Made by a program: the position numbers and the translations under genes. From Pseudomonadota bacterium (GTDB lineage Bacteria > Pseudomonadota > Gammaproteobacteria > Burkholderiales > Rhodocyclaceae): DNA of 14,304 bases. Positions 1 to 8,884 of the stretch are shown here, one piece after another (within the stretch, counting starts at the first letter, position 1; the number at the start of each line of letters is the position of its first letter). The notes beneath the pieces are model-generated. The model was not told the origin of the DNA. It did not search any database and saw nothing but the letters and a program-made list of their open reading frames with translations. The stretch covers positions 1 to 14,304 of the forward strand of contig JAEWVQ010000074.1 in the NCBI GenBank assembly GCA_023459095.1, given 5' to 3'.

Positions 1-890
1 CGCAGCACGCCGGCGTGGTTGCCGGAGGCGCCCTGGCCGGGACGGTCAGCGGCGTCGATCACGTGCACCGTCCAGCCTCGTGCGGCCAGACGCTCCGCCG
101 CCGAGGTGCCGGCGACACCGGCGCCGATCACCAGGGCGCTGCGCTGCGCCGCCGGCGGCATCGCCGATGTGTCGGCGTGCCGACCCGGGTGGTGGCCGCG
201 CAGCATCTCGCGCTTGCCACCGAAACCGGCGGCCTTCTCCAGCTCGAAGCCGGCATGGCGCAGGTGTTCGCGCACGCTGCCCGAGACCGACCAGGTGGCG
301 AGCGTGGCACCCGGGGCGGCCAGGGCGGCAAGTTGGTGGCACAGGCGGGGCGACCACAGCGCGGGGTTCTTCGCCGGCGAGAATCCGTCGAGGTAGAAGG
401 CGTCGGCGCGGGCGTCGAGCTGTCCGAGGCCGACCGTGGCGTCGCCGAAATACAGCGTCAGCTGCACGCGACCATCGTCGAGGTGCAGGCGATGCACGCC
501 CGGCACCAGCGGCGGCCAGACGGCCTGCAGCTGCGCTGCGAGCTCGGCGAAGGCGGGCCAGCGCGCGTGGAGCTGCGCGAGCGCGGCGCGCTCGAAGGGA
601 TGGAGCTCGCAGGACACGAAATGCAGCTGCGCGCTGCGCTGCGGATCGTCGCGCCACGCCGCCCAAGTGGCGAGAAAGTTCAGCCCCAGGCCGAAACCGG
701 TCTCGACCACGACGAAGCGCTCGTGCCCGCGCCAGCGCCCGGGCAGACCGTTGCCGGCAAGAAAGACGTGGTGCGCCTGGCCGAGTCCGCCGTCGCTGCT
801 GTGATAGACGTCGCCGTATTGCTCGGAATACGGCACGCCGTCTGCGGTGAACGCGAGGCGGGCGGGAACGAGCGGAGAGGGGCCGGACAT
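1..890 (-). CDS. mnmC: tRNA 5-methylaminomethyl-2-thiouridine biosynthesis bifunctional protein MnmC, 5' part (runs off the window)
   Basis: The gene starts at ATG 890-888 and stays open to the window edge, giving 296 residues of the roughly 650 expected. The N-terminal half is the SAM-dependent methyltransferase domain (MnmC2, which methylates nm5U to mnm5U at the wobble base of certain tRNAs). It shows the SAM-binding motif ETGFGLGLNFL at residues 63-73 and the family signature FYLDGFSPAKNP at 165-176. The FAD-dependent domain (MnmC1, which removes the carboxymethyl group from cmnm5U) begins near residue 253 with VIGAGVAG, the dinucleotide-binding GxGxxG, followed by GASGNHAG at 287-294. 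The rest of the oxidoreductase domain lies beyond coordinate 1. The start is the first ATG ahead of the conserved N-terminus; no clear Shine-Dalgarno sequence precedes it. The gene lies 82 bp downstream of lysS on the same strand. Identification is firm for the fusion architecture; integrity of the C-terminal domain cannot be judged. Confidence 0.95.
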   Translation of the reverse strand, partial: MSGPSPLVPARLAFTADGVPYSEQYGDVYHSSDGGLGQAHHVFLAGNGLPGRWRGHERFVVVETGFGLGLNFLATWAAWRDDPQRSAQLHFVSCELHPFERAALAQLHARWPAFAELAAQLQAVWPPLVPGVHRLHLDDGRVQLTLYFGDATVGLGQLDARADAFYLDGFSPAKNPALWSPRLCHQLAALAAPGATLATWSVSGSVREHLRHAGFELEKAAGFGGKREMLRGHHPGRHADTSAMPPAAQRSALVIGAGVAGTSAAERLAARGWTVHVIDAADRPGQGASGNHAGVL

Positions 891-915
891 GGGCGTGGGC
901 TGGGGCAGATGGACG

Positions 916-937
916 CGGAGCGCCTTGCGGCGCTCCG
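916..937 (-). terminator. Hairpin between lysS and mnmC
   Basis: A perfect 9-bp inverted repeat (916-924 with 929-937) encloses a 4-base loop. In the minus-strand transcript the loop is GCAA, a GNRA-type tetraloop that would stabilise the stem. It sits in the 82-bp gap after the lysS stop and before mnmC. No T-tract follows, so it is not a canonical intrinsic terminator. It could be a weak terminator, a pause site or an RNA 3'-end stabiliser for lysS mRNA. Confidence 0.4.
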
Positions 938-972
938 GAGTGGTTCGGGAAGCGGGGCCGGTCAGCCGGTCA

Positions 973-2475
<1,503 letters not shown>

Positions 2476-2504
2476 GGTCGGTGGGCGCATTGATCAAGTT
2501 TGCA

Positions 2505-2533
2505 ATTGTCGCAGGCGCGTCAGCTGCGAGCAA
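2505..2533 (-). promoter_or_regulatory. Candidate sigma70 promoter for lysS
   Basis: On the minus strand, TTGCTC (2533-2528) is followed by a 17-bp spacer and GACAAT (2510-2505), about 30 bp before the lysS start. The local sequence is more AT-rich than its surroundings. The match to consensus is only moderate, so this is a prediction from pattern and position. Confidence 0.35.
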
Positions 2534-2557
2534 ATCCGCATGGCGGCGCAAGCGGTC

Positions 2558-2884
2558 TTACTTCACCGCGGCGAGGATGCGGTCGCGGTTATAGCCGTGG
2601 AGGATGGTGCCGTAGGCATCGAGCACCGGGACGCCGCGGCCGCCGAGCGCGGCATGGTGGCGGCGGGCTTCGTCGGACTGCTCGATGTCGCGGTCGATGT
2701 AGGGAATGCCCTCGGCGGTGAGCAACTCGCGGGTGGCCTCGCAGTACCCGCACCACGAGGTCGAATACAACACCACCTCGCCGCGCGCGGCGGTGGCCGC
2801 AGGCGCACCGACAACCAGGCGTTCGAGCTTGCCCCAGTTCTGATAGAGGGCGAACGCACACACGAGGATGAGGAGTTTTTTCAC
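2558..2884 (-). CDS. Glutaredoxin-like (thioredoxin-fold) small protein, membrane-anchored or exported
   Basis: This 108-residue protein has an N-terminal hydrophobic stretch at residues 3-14 (LLILVCAFALYQ), which could be an uncleaved anchor or a signal peptide. A glutaredoxin fold follows, with the redox-active CGYC at 45-48, a cis-proline motif GVPVLD at 85-90, and a C-terminal GYNRDRIL helix. It most resembles the NrdH/GrxC-type and DUF4124-adjacent glutaredoxin-family proteins that exchange disulfides. The membrane location is inferred from the N-terminus; cytoplasmic Grx proteins lack it. The start codon is GTG at 2884-2882, chosen because it gives the MKK plus hydrophobic N-terminus; no good ribosome-binding site precedes it. 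A convincing promoter sits about 45 bp upstream, so the gene is probably transcribed on its own or with lysS, which begins 82 bp downstream. The physiological substrate is unknown. Confidence 0.88.
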   Translation of the reverse strand: MKKLLILVCAFALYQNWGKLERLVVGAPAATAARGEVVLYSTSWCGYCEATRELLTAEGIPYIDRDIEQSDEARRHHAALGGRGVPVLDAYGTILHGYNRDRILAAVK

Positions 2885-2930
2885 CGGAAGGTCTTTGCGG
2901 GGCGGGCGCGCGCAAGGTGCAGAGGCGGCG

Positions 2931-2958
2931 ATTCTATGCCGATGGAGGCTTCGGTCAA
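2931..2958 (-). promoter_or_regulatory. Sigma70-type promoter for the glutaredoxin-like gene
   Basis: On the minus strand, TTGACC (2958-2953, 5 of 6 matches to TTGACA) is followed by a 16-bp spacer and TAGAAT (2936-2931, 5 of 6 matches to TATAAT). Transcription would begin near 2924, giving a leader of about 40 bases before the GTG start at 2884. This is the best promoter match in the window. Confidence 0.65.
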
Positions 2959-2987
2959 GCGCGTCCGGCCCGCTTGGCGGACGCGCT
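2958..2987 (-). terminator. Hairpin downstream of the PhnD-like gene
   Basis: A perfect 10-bp inverted repeat (2958-2967 with 2978-2987) has a 10-base loop. It begins about 25 bp after the stop codon of the PhnD-like gene and abuts the -35 element of the next promoter. No T-run follows on the minus strand. Its position between two minus-strand genes suggests a transcription end or RNA-stabilising stem, which would fit with the glutaredoxin-like gene having its own promoter. Confidence 0.4.
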
Positions 2988-3011
2988 GGGAAAGCAGACC
3001 CGGACCCGGGG

Positions 3012-3845
3012 TCAGACGCCGAGCCAGGCGGGGAGCTTGCGCAGGCGGCCTTCCTCGCTGTCGGTGAATCCGGCGATGCCGAGCTGCTTCAGGAAGTCGC
3101 GCCCGGCATCGTCCTTGCCGAGCGCAAGGAGGGCTTCGCGGGCGGCGCTCACTTCGGCGGCGGTGAGGTCGCGCGAGGCGATCACCGGCATGTAGGGTTG
3201 GCTCACCGACTGGTGCAGCACGCGCTGGCCCTTGCCCTGCCACTGGCGGATCGCGCCGGAGTAGGACGCCATGCCGCCGACGTCGGCGATCTTGTTCTCG
3301 AGCGCGAACGGGATCGCGCCCTGCTCGCGGACGTAGAACACGTTCTCCTTCTCCAGATCGATGCCGCGGTCGCGCAGTTCGGCGCGGCAGAAGCGCGTCA
3401 TGTAGGCGACCTGCTCGGGCATCACGAAGGTCTTGCCGCGCAGATCGGCGACCGTCTTCAGCGGCGAATCGGCGGCCACCGCGAGCATGCACTGGCCCTC
3501 GGGGGCGGCGGTGGCGACGAACTGGTAGCGGTAGTCGCGCAGGCCGCGCGCCGGGTAGTCGGAGGGACGGGCGACGACGAAGTGGAAGCGGTTCTCCTTC
3601 ATGCCCTGTTCGAGCTCGGCGAATTCGCGCACGAATACCACCTCGACGTCCGCACCGAGCTGCTTGCCGAGACGTTCGGCCATCGGCGCGTACTTGCGCT
3701 TCGCGGTGGCGGCGTCGATGCCGCCCGAGGTGCCTTCGCTGACCGCGAGGCTGAGGGTGCGACGCGGCTCGGCTGCCGACGGTGCGGCGATTGCAGCGCC
3801 GGTGGTGAGAAGGAGAAGGGCAAGGCCGGTAAGCTTAGGATTCAT
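3012..3845 (-). CDS. PhnD/SsuA-like periplasmic substrate-binding protein (orphan)
   Basis: This 277-residue precursor has a clear signal peptide at residues 1-20 or so (MNPKLTG, then LALLLLTTG, then AIA/AP), so it is expected in the periplasm. The mature part has the features of the PhnD/transferrin-like ABC binding family: an LAVSEGTSGG segment at 33-42, KYAPMAERLGKQLG at 51-64, FHFVVARPSDYP at 87-98, and VADLRGKTFVMPE at 132-144. The PhnD family binds phosphonates, phosphate or other oxyanions for ABC transporters, but the ligand cannot be read from sequence. No permease or ATPase gene is adjacent, so it may serve a distant transporter or act as a sensor domain. The start is ATG 3845-3843, preceded at 5 bases by AGGAG; an upstream ATG at 3908 would add 21 residues that spoil the signal peptide. 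The surrounding leader is noticeably AT-rich. Confidence 0.88.
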   Translation of the reverse strand: MNPKLTGLALLLLTTGAAIAAPSAAEPRRTLSLAVSEGTSGGIDAATAKRKYAPMAERLGKQLGADVEVVFVREFAELEQGMKENRFHFVVARPSDYPARGLRDYRYQFVATAAPEGQCMLAVAADSPLKTVADLRGKTFVMPEQVAYMTRFCRAELRDRGIDLEKENVFYVREQGAIPFALENKIADVGGMASYSGAIRQWQGKGQRVLHQSVSQPYMPVIASRDLTAAEVSAAREALLALGKDDAGRDFLKQLGIAGFTDSEEGRLRKLPAWLGV

Positions 3846-3894
3846 GGGGGCTCCTGTTGGGAATATTGATTTATTGTTAGATGCGAATGTGATG

Positions 3895-3921
3895 ATCCTA
3901 TGATTCAAGGGTGAATCTCAA
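3895..3921 (-). promoter_or_regulatory. Candidate promoter for the PhnD-like gene
   Basis: On the minus strand, TTGAGA (3921-3916) is followed by a 15-bp spacer and TAGGAT (3900-3895), about 50 bp before the start of the PhnD-like gene. The region 3860-3925 is an AT-rich dip in otherwise GC-rich DNA, as expected for a promoter and leader. The spacer is short and the -10 match is partial. Confidence 0.3.
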
Positions 3922-4017
3922 GTGAGGATCGACAAGCGGCCGGCGGTGCGGGAGGGGGCGAGGGCGGTTGGCCGCGCCGGCTGTGCGCGTGGATGGCGGC
4001 CTTGAGGATGCTCCCTT

Positions 4018-4034
4018 GTCGCCGAAGCGGCGAC
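4018..4034 (-). terminator. Hairpin downstream of the jetD-like gene
   Basis: A perfect 7-bp inverted repeat (4018-4024 with 4028-4034) with a 3-base loop lies about 42 bp after the stop codon of the last cassette gene. No T-tract follows on the minus strand. It may mark the 3' end of the cassette transcript. The remaining bases between 3925 and 4075 show nothing else I can name. Confidence 0.3.
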
Positions 4035-4075
4035 GGGGCCTTCAGTCGTCGATCACTCTTCCGCTGGGTGCGGAA

Positions 4076-5320
4076 TCACCAGAACAGGCTTTCCTGCTCA
4101 CCTTTCTCGCCGCTTGCGCGGATTTCGTCAGCCAATGCGGCCAGGGGAGCAGGCAGAAGTTGTTGACTCAGCTGTGCGAGCAGGGCGAGGTCGCGTTCGG
4201 AGAGCGGGCGGCGGTGGGTGAGGCCGCGCAGGTCGGTTGCGTCCATGCGCCAGGCATCCCACGGCTGTCCGGCGTCTTGCCAGATGCGGGCAGCCTGGAG
4301 GGCAATGGCGATGCCGTCCGGATCGGGGTCGCAGGCGATGGCTGCCGGTGCCGGTGCCAGTCGGAGCAGGTGAGCGACGGCTTCACGCCACCAGCCGGGC
4401 GGGTAGCCGGGCAGCCAGAGGACGGCGTCGAACGGTTCGCGCGCCGAGGCGGCTTTTTCGAAAGCGCTCCGGTTCTCGACCACGCGCCAGCATCGGGGGG
4501 GCGAATGGACGTGGACAATGCCGCGTATGGCCTGTGGTGGAAGGCCGACGAAACCGGGCAGGGCGGCCAGGTCGAGTATGGCGTGCCCGCCGTGGAGCTG
4601 GCAGGGCGCGGCGATCAACAGCAAGGGCGCGTGTGCGCTGATGCCGAAGGCGGCGAGATCGACGTTGTCGGCCAGCCAGCGCCATTCGGCGTCGGTGATT
4701 TTCTTGGTGTCGCGGCGGGCGAAGTAAGCGAAATCACGCCGTGTGGCGCCGCCGCCGTGGCGGGCTTGTCGTGACCATTCGGCGAGGGCTTCGAGCAATT
4801 CCAGGCGGGCGAGCGCGCTTGCCGGGCGCAGGGCGTCGAGCGTTGCGCGGGCGGCGTCGAGATCGGGGTGCGCGAATGAGCTCAGTGCGCGTTGCGCCCA
4901 GTCCTGCCGGGTGGCGTCCGGCTCGGGCAGGCTGAGGGTCCGGCGCAGCGCTGCAGGATCGATGAAGCGCAGGCTGTAGGGTCGCCAGCCGTCGCGCGGG
5001 TCGCGGCGCTCCTCCACCTCGGCGAGGCCGGAGGCCAGCAGTTGTCCGAACAGTGCGAGCGCCGCGTTTGCGCGGCCAGCGCCGGCCTGCTTCAACAGGC
5101 TTTCATGGCGCAAGGGGCTGTCGGAGGAGGCTCGGCGCACCCACAGTGCGAGCAGTTCGCGCCACGAGACTGGCCAGGTGTCGAGGGCGGGCGATGGCCG
5201 GTCGAAGGCACGGCGCAGGCGCTTGCCGCGCAGGGTGGCGCGGCCCGGATCGTCGAGCGGGGCGGTGCGGATGCCGTCGGCGTCGGGCGGGAGCCAATCG
5301 GTTTCGACGGGGGAGGGCAT
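4076..5320 (-). CDS. jetD: JetD/MksG-like Toprim nuclease subunit of the Wadjet cassette
   Basis: This 414-residue protein has an N-terminal region (about 25-130) predicted to be helical or winged-helix, in the place where JetD proteins carry the arm and DNA-binding domains. A Toprim-like C-terminal domain covers about 265-365. Its acidic residues are visible: E282 in VVENRSAFE (280-288), and D331, D333 and D335 in CDPDPDGIAIA (330-340), the ExN plus DxDxxG pattern of JetD and topoisomerase VI A-like Toprim domains. A GYPPGWW segment at 305-311 sits where DUF2399-type proteins have a Gly-Gln-Pro-like loop. In known Wadjet systems JetD is the endonuclease that cuts DNA captured by the SMC complex. 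The start ATG 5320-5318 has GAGG five bases upstream and lies 33 bp after the JetC stop. The protein resembles both DUF2220 and DUF2399 JetD versions only loosely, so the subtype is uncertain. Confidence 0.82.
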   Translation of the reverse strand: MPSPVETDWLPPDADGIRTAPLDDPGRATLRGKRLRRAFDRPSPALDTWPVSWRELLALWVRRASSDSPLRHESLLKQAGAGRANAALALFGQLLASGLAEVEERRDPRDGWRPYSLRFIDPAALRRTLSLPEPDATRQDWAQRALSSFAHPDLDAARATLDALRPASALARLELLEALAEWSRQARHGGGATRRDFAYFARRDTKKITDAEWRWLADNVDLAAFGISAHAPLLLIAAPCQLHGGHAILDLAALPGFVGLPPQAIRGIVHVHSPPRCWRVVENRSAFEKAASAREPFDAVLWLPGYPPGWWREAVAHLLRLAPAPAAIACDPDPDGIAIALQAARIWQDAGQPWDAWRMDATDLRGLTHRRPLSERDLALLAQLSQQLLPAPLAALADEIRASGEKGEQESLFW

Positions 5321-5353
5321 CCGTGCCTCGGGACTTGGGGGCGATGAACGCGT

Positions 5354-8143
5354 TTACACGGCGCGCTGCAGCACCCCGATCGGCGGCGCCCAGTCGCTGC
5401 CCGGCTGCTTCTTGCGCGTCACCAGGGTGAGTTGTGCCGGCGCGAAGACGTTGGCGTTGTGGGTCACCGGCGTCGTGATGAGGTATTGCGCGCGGGTGGC
5501 GCGCAGAAATGTACCGACGCGGTCGATGTTGGCGACGTCGAGGTGGGCGAAGGGCTCGTCGATGAACACGAAGCCGCCGGGGCGGGCGTCGTCCATGAGC
5601 AGCGCGATCAGCAGAATGAGCGATTTCATCACCTGCTGGCCGCCGGAGGCTTCGCCGTCGTTGAGACCGACTGCGCCCTTGCGGTCGAAGTCGAAGCGCA
5701 CCTCGAGGCCGGCCTGGGCGAGCGAGAGATCGTCGTTCTCCAGGTGGGGCATCTGGCAATCGACGCTGACATTGGCGAGGTCGCCCAGCGCCTTGAGGTT
5801 CTTGCCGTACTGGCGCACGGTGGCGCGCAGTTTGGCGATGTAGGCGGCACGGGCGTTGTCGGTGTGGTTGCGGGCGGTGGTGCAGTAGCCCTGGCGTTCG
5901 AGGTAGTCGCGTTCGCGCACGGCGACCTCGGCGGTCAGGCGGTCGCGGACCACGAGCACCGTCGGGTCGGTGATCCAGTCGCCTTCGTCGAGGTGGCGGC
6001 GCAGGCGTTCCGCTTGCAGGCGGGCGCCGCGGGCGTCGCCGTATTTTTCGGCAAGCAGCGCGAGTTCGGCGGCGTCGAGCCAGTGCGCGGGCATGCCGCG
6101 CCGGCGGCGGCGCAGTTTGGCCAGGCGCTGGGCCTGAGCGTGGCGCCGCGGGCCGTGCTCGCGGGCGATGTCGGCCAGGCGCAGCTCGATCGCCTTGAGT
6201 TCGCGCTGACGGCGGTCGACCTCGATGTGGATGCCGTTGATCTTGTCGCCGAGTTTGTCGAGCGTGCCGCGCATGTCGGCGCGCTCGCCGATGGCGGCGG
6301 TGAGCGCCTTGCGCGCCGCGGGCAGATCGGCCTCCGCGGCGGCGTAGCGTTCGGCGTTGGCGGCGAGCAGCTGCGCCGACTGCAGACCGAGCATGCGCTG
6401 GCGGATCGTGGCGACGCGCGCGGTGGCGGCCTCCAGCTTCGGGCGCAGCGCCTGGAGCTGCTTGTCGAGGGTGAGGATCTCGTCCTGCAGCGCGGCGATG
6501 CGCGCCTGGCGGGCGAGTTCGCCGAAGTGGAATTCCTGCGGCCGGCCGAGATGGCGGGCGCCGCGGCGTTCGCGGTGGTAGCCGTCGCGGGTGATCCACT
6601 CCTGCTCGCGCGGCAGGTCGCGCGCGGCCTCGGCGGCGTCGACGCGGCGGATGCGGTTGAGCAGGTCGGTCAGCCAGCGCGGCACCGGGGCGTTGAACTC
6701 GACCACCTCGGCCAGGCTCAGCGGTCGCGGCGGCGGTGCCGGCTCGCGTTCGGGCACGATGAAGTGGCGGAAGCGCTCGCGCTCGCCCAACGCCCAGGCG
6801 GCGTGGCGGTCGGCCTCGCGCTCGAGCAAGATGAGGTGGCGGTAGGGGCGCAGGACGGCTTCGAGCGCGGCCTGCCAGGCCGGATCGGTGACTTCGACGA
6901 TTTCGGCGAGGCTCTGGTGAGCGATGCCTTCGGTGGTGAGCTTGACGCGGAAGCGCGCGACTTCGGCGTCGCCCGGCGGGCCGCTGCGGTTGCGTTCGTT
7001 GCGCAGGGTCTCGCTGCGCTCCTCGAAGGCGGCGACGAGTTCGCGCTCGCGGCTGCGCAGGCGGGCGCGCTCGGTGTCGGCGTCCTCGTGTTCCTTCTCC
7101 AGTGCGAGCGCGTCGGCGCCGTGTTCGGCGGCGAGCTGGGTGCGCAGGGCGTCGCGTTCGGCGAGCAGCTTTTCGAGGTCGCGCACGCGGTCGTGGGCGG
7201 CGAGGTGGCGCTGTTCGGTGGCGGTGTCGCCATCCTTCAGGCGCTTGCGTTCGGCGTTGGCGGCGTCCTGCTCGGCGCGCACGGTGTCGAGCCGGGCACG
7301 GGCCTCGCGCTGTTCGGCGAGCTTGTCGATGCGCTCGCGGCTGACGCGGCGCAGGGCATCGCGCTCGTCGGCGGTCTCGCGCACGAGTTCCGCGGTGTCC
7401 AGCCGGGGCACGATCTCGGCTTCGAGCGCCTGCACTTCGTCGGCGAGCTGCCGCCATTCGAGGTAGCGATTGGCTTCGGCCTTCTTCTCTTCGGCCTGGG
7501 TCTTGAGGCGGTCAAGATCGACGCCGAGCTCGGTCAGCTCGCGCTCGGCGCTCTTCTGTTCCTCGCGCGCGGCCTGGTAGTTGTCGAGCACTTCCTTGTC
7601 GCCGAAGACGTCGAACACCAGCTCCAGCAGGGCTTTCGGCGAATACTCGCAGAGCTTGTCGGTGTCGCCCTGTTCGAGCGCCAACACCTTGGTGATCGCC
7701 GGGGTCAGGCCGCCCCAGGCGAGGCGGTGCTGGTAGTCGCGCAGGCCGATCCAGTCGTTGGTGTCTTCCAGGCGCTCAATGGGCTGGTTGCCGTCGACGA
7801 TGGTGTAGTCGCGGATCCAGTCGCCGCCCGCCTTGCGGATGCGGCAGGCCAGCGTCACTTCGTCCGACAGGCAGGGGAAGAACGGCCGTTTGCCGGTGCT
7901 GCCCGGCAGGTTGGCGACGATCGCGCGGATCCACGCGAAGCTGCGGTCGGCGCGGCGCACGTAGCGGCGGAAGTCGCGCTTGCCCGAGCAGCGCAGCGCG
8001 AACAGCGTGCGCAGGGCGTCGAGCAGGGTGGTCTTGCCGGAGCCGTTGGGGCCGACGATGGTGATGATCTGGGCGTCGAGCGGCAGCGAGAAGCGGCGCC
8101 AGAAATCCCAGTGCACCACCTCCAGGGTCTTGATGTGGAACAT
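5354..8143 (-). CDS. jetC: JetC/MksB-like SMC ATPase of the Wadjet cassette
   Basis: This 929-residue SMC-family ATPase is the motor of the complex. The head has Walker A GPNGSGKT at 31-38 (K37), an ABC signature EASGGQQ at 831-837, Walker B GFVFIDEPFAHLD at 857-869 (D862, E863) and a histidine switch TPVTHN at 891-896. Charged, heptad-rich coiled-coil arms run at about 185-390 and 545-720. The central globular hinge (about 395-545) includes LAEIVEVTDPAWQAALEAVL at 412-431. The length is below that usual for MukB (about 1480) and for many JetC proteins (about 1100), so the arms are short. The start ATG 8143-8141 overlaps the JetB stop as TGATG and has GGAG about 10 bases upstream, implying translational coupling. 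An ATG far upstream (8572) lies in the JetB gene in another frame and was discarded. Rad50/SbcC is a less likely alternative, given the partners and the lack of a zinc-hook CxxC. Confidence 0.9.
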   Translation of the reverse strand: MFHIKTLEVVHWDFWRRFSLPLDAQIITIVGPNGSGKTTLLDALRTLFALRCSGKRDFRRYVRRADRSFAWIRAIVANLPGSTGKRPFFPCLSDEVTLACRIRKAGGDWIRDYTIVDGNQPIERLEDTNDWIGLRDYQHRLAWGGLTPAITKVLALEQGDTDKLCEYSPKALLELVFDVFGDKEVLDNYQAAREEQKSAERELTELGVDLDRLKTQAEEKKAEANRYLEWRQLADEVQALEAEIVPRLDTAELVRETADERDALRRVSRERIDKLAEQREARARLDTVRAEQDAANAERKRLKDGDTATEQRHLAAHDRVRDLEKLLAERDALRTQLAAEHGADALALEKEHEDADTERARLRSRERELVAAFEERSETLRNERNRSGPPGDAEVARFRVKLTTEGIAHQSLAEIVEVTDPAWQAALEAVLRPYRHLILLEREADRHAAWALGERERFRHFIVPEREPAPPPRPLSLAEVVEFNAPVPRWLTDLLNRIRRVDAAEAARDLPREQEWITRDGYHRERRGARHLGRPQEFHFGELARQARIAALQDEILTLDKQLQALRPKLEAATARVATIRQRMLGLQSAQLLAANAERYAAAEADLPAARKALTAAIGERADMRGTLDKLGDKINGIHIEVDRRQRELKAIELRLADIAREHGPRRHAQAQRLAKLRRRRRGMPAHWLDAAELALLAEKYGDARGARLQAERLRRHLDEGDWITDPTVLVVRDRLTAEVAVRERDYLERQGYCTTARNHTDNARAAYIAKLRATVRQYGKNLKALGDLANVSVDCQMPHLENDDLSLAQAGLEVRFDFDRKGAVGLNDGEASGGQQVMKSLILLIALLMDDARPGGFVFIDEPFAHLDVANIDRVGTFLRATRAQYLITTPVTHNANVFAPAQLTLVTRKKQPGSDWAPPIGVLQRAV

Positions 8144-8856
8144 CAGTGGGGTTCTCCGTCGTCGCGCTCGTCGTCGGCGTCCGGCAGCACGTCGGCGATC
8201 TCGAAGGCATTGGCCTCGGGGAGCGCATGGCCGGCGGCGGTGAGGATCTCGCCGAGGGTGCCGTGGATGATGCGGTCGGCCATCAGGCGGTAGTCCAGGG
8301 CGACGTCGAGCAGCGGGCCTTCGCTGATCACGCCGTTGCGGCGCTCGAGGAAACCGAGGCGGGCGAGCTTGCCGAAGGCGATGCTCATCTTGGTCTTGCC
8401 GCCCAGACGCGGGCCGAAGTCGGCGATCAGCGAGGCTTCGGTGAGTCCGGCGGAGACGCTGTCGCCGTGCGCCACCGGCTTGTCGCCGCCGAACATGTCG
8501 GTCTGGCCGTCGGCGGCGAGCTCGCGGCGGCTGACCTGGCGTTCGCGCTTGGGCAGCACGATGAGCGCCCACACCACCACCAGCAGCGCGATTTCGTCGC
8601 GGTTCAGGCCGAGGTTGCTGGCGGCGTACTCACGGCCGGCGCCGAACACGGGTTCGGCCAGTTCGGGTTGCAGCGCAATGCCGACGTGGGCGGCATAAGG
8701 GTTGTCGAGCAGCTGCATGCCGACTTCGCCCAACCGGCGGTCGAGTTCGACGCGGAAGGTTTCGTCGACCAGCGCGCGCCGTACCAGGCGGTCGCTGCGC
8801 GGCAGCCAGCGCTGGGCGAGGAGGCGCGCGGTGAGGGTCTTGAGTTCGTGTTCCAT
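8143..8856 (-). CDS. jetB: JetB/MksE-like KITE subunit of the Wadjet cassette
   Basis: This 237-residue cytoplasmic protein is predicted to be mostly helical with winged-helix character. The segment LGGKTKMSIAFGKLARLGFL (151-170) followed by ERRNGVISEGPLLD (171-184) reads as a helix-turn-helix plus wing, as in MksE/MukE/DUF4194 KITE proteins that dimerise and bind the kleisin. A hydrophobic helix at 88-102 (EIALLVVVWALIVLP) is probably core packing rather than a membrane segment. The C-terminal tail (221-237) is strongly acidic. The start ATG 8856-8854 lies 28 bp after the JetA stop. Its stop overlaps the JetC start. Sequence alone would give a weak identification; position between a kleisin-like gene and an SMC gene makes it convincing. 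Confidence 0.8.
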   Translation of the reverse strand: MEHELKTLTARLLAQRWLPRSDRLVRRALVDETFRVELDRRLGEVGMQLLDNPYAAHVGIALQPELAEPVFGAGREYAASNLGLNRDEIALLVVVWALIVLPKRERQVSRRELAADGQTDMFGGDKPVAHGDSVSAGLTEASLIADFGPRLGGKTKMSIAFGKLARLGFLERRNGVISEGPLLDVALDYRLMADRIIHGTLGEILTAAGHALPEANAFEIADVLPDADDERDDGEPH

Positions 8857-8884
8857 GTCCGGTTCCGGGGCTGTCCGGGGCGGG

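Noticed and set aside
2490..2508. Short palindromes TTGATCAA and CAATTG upstream of lysS as an operator
   Set aside because: Each is too short and isolated to support a regulator site.
5432..8293. A 953-codon open frame on the plus strand opposite the SMC gene
   Set aside because: It is antisense to a clear SMC ATPase. Its composition (Gly/Ala/Val/Leu/Asp-rich, no motifs) is the usual shadow of GC-rich codon usage on the opposite strand.
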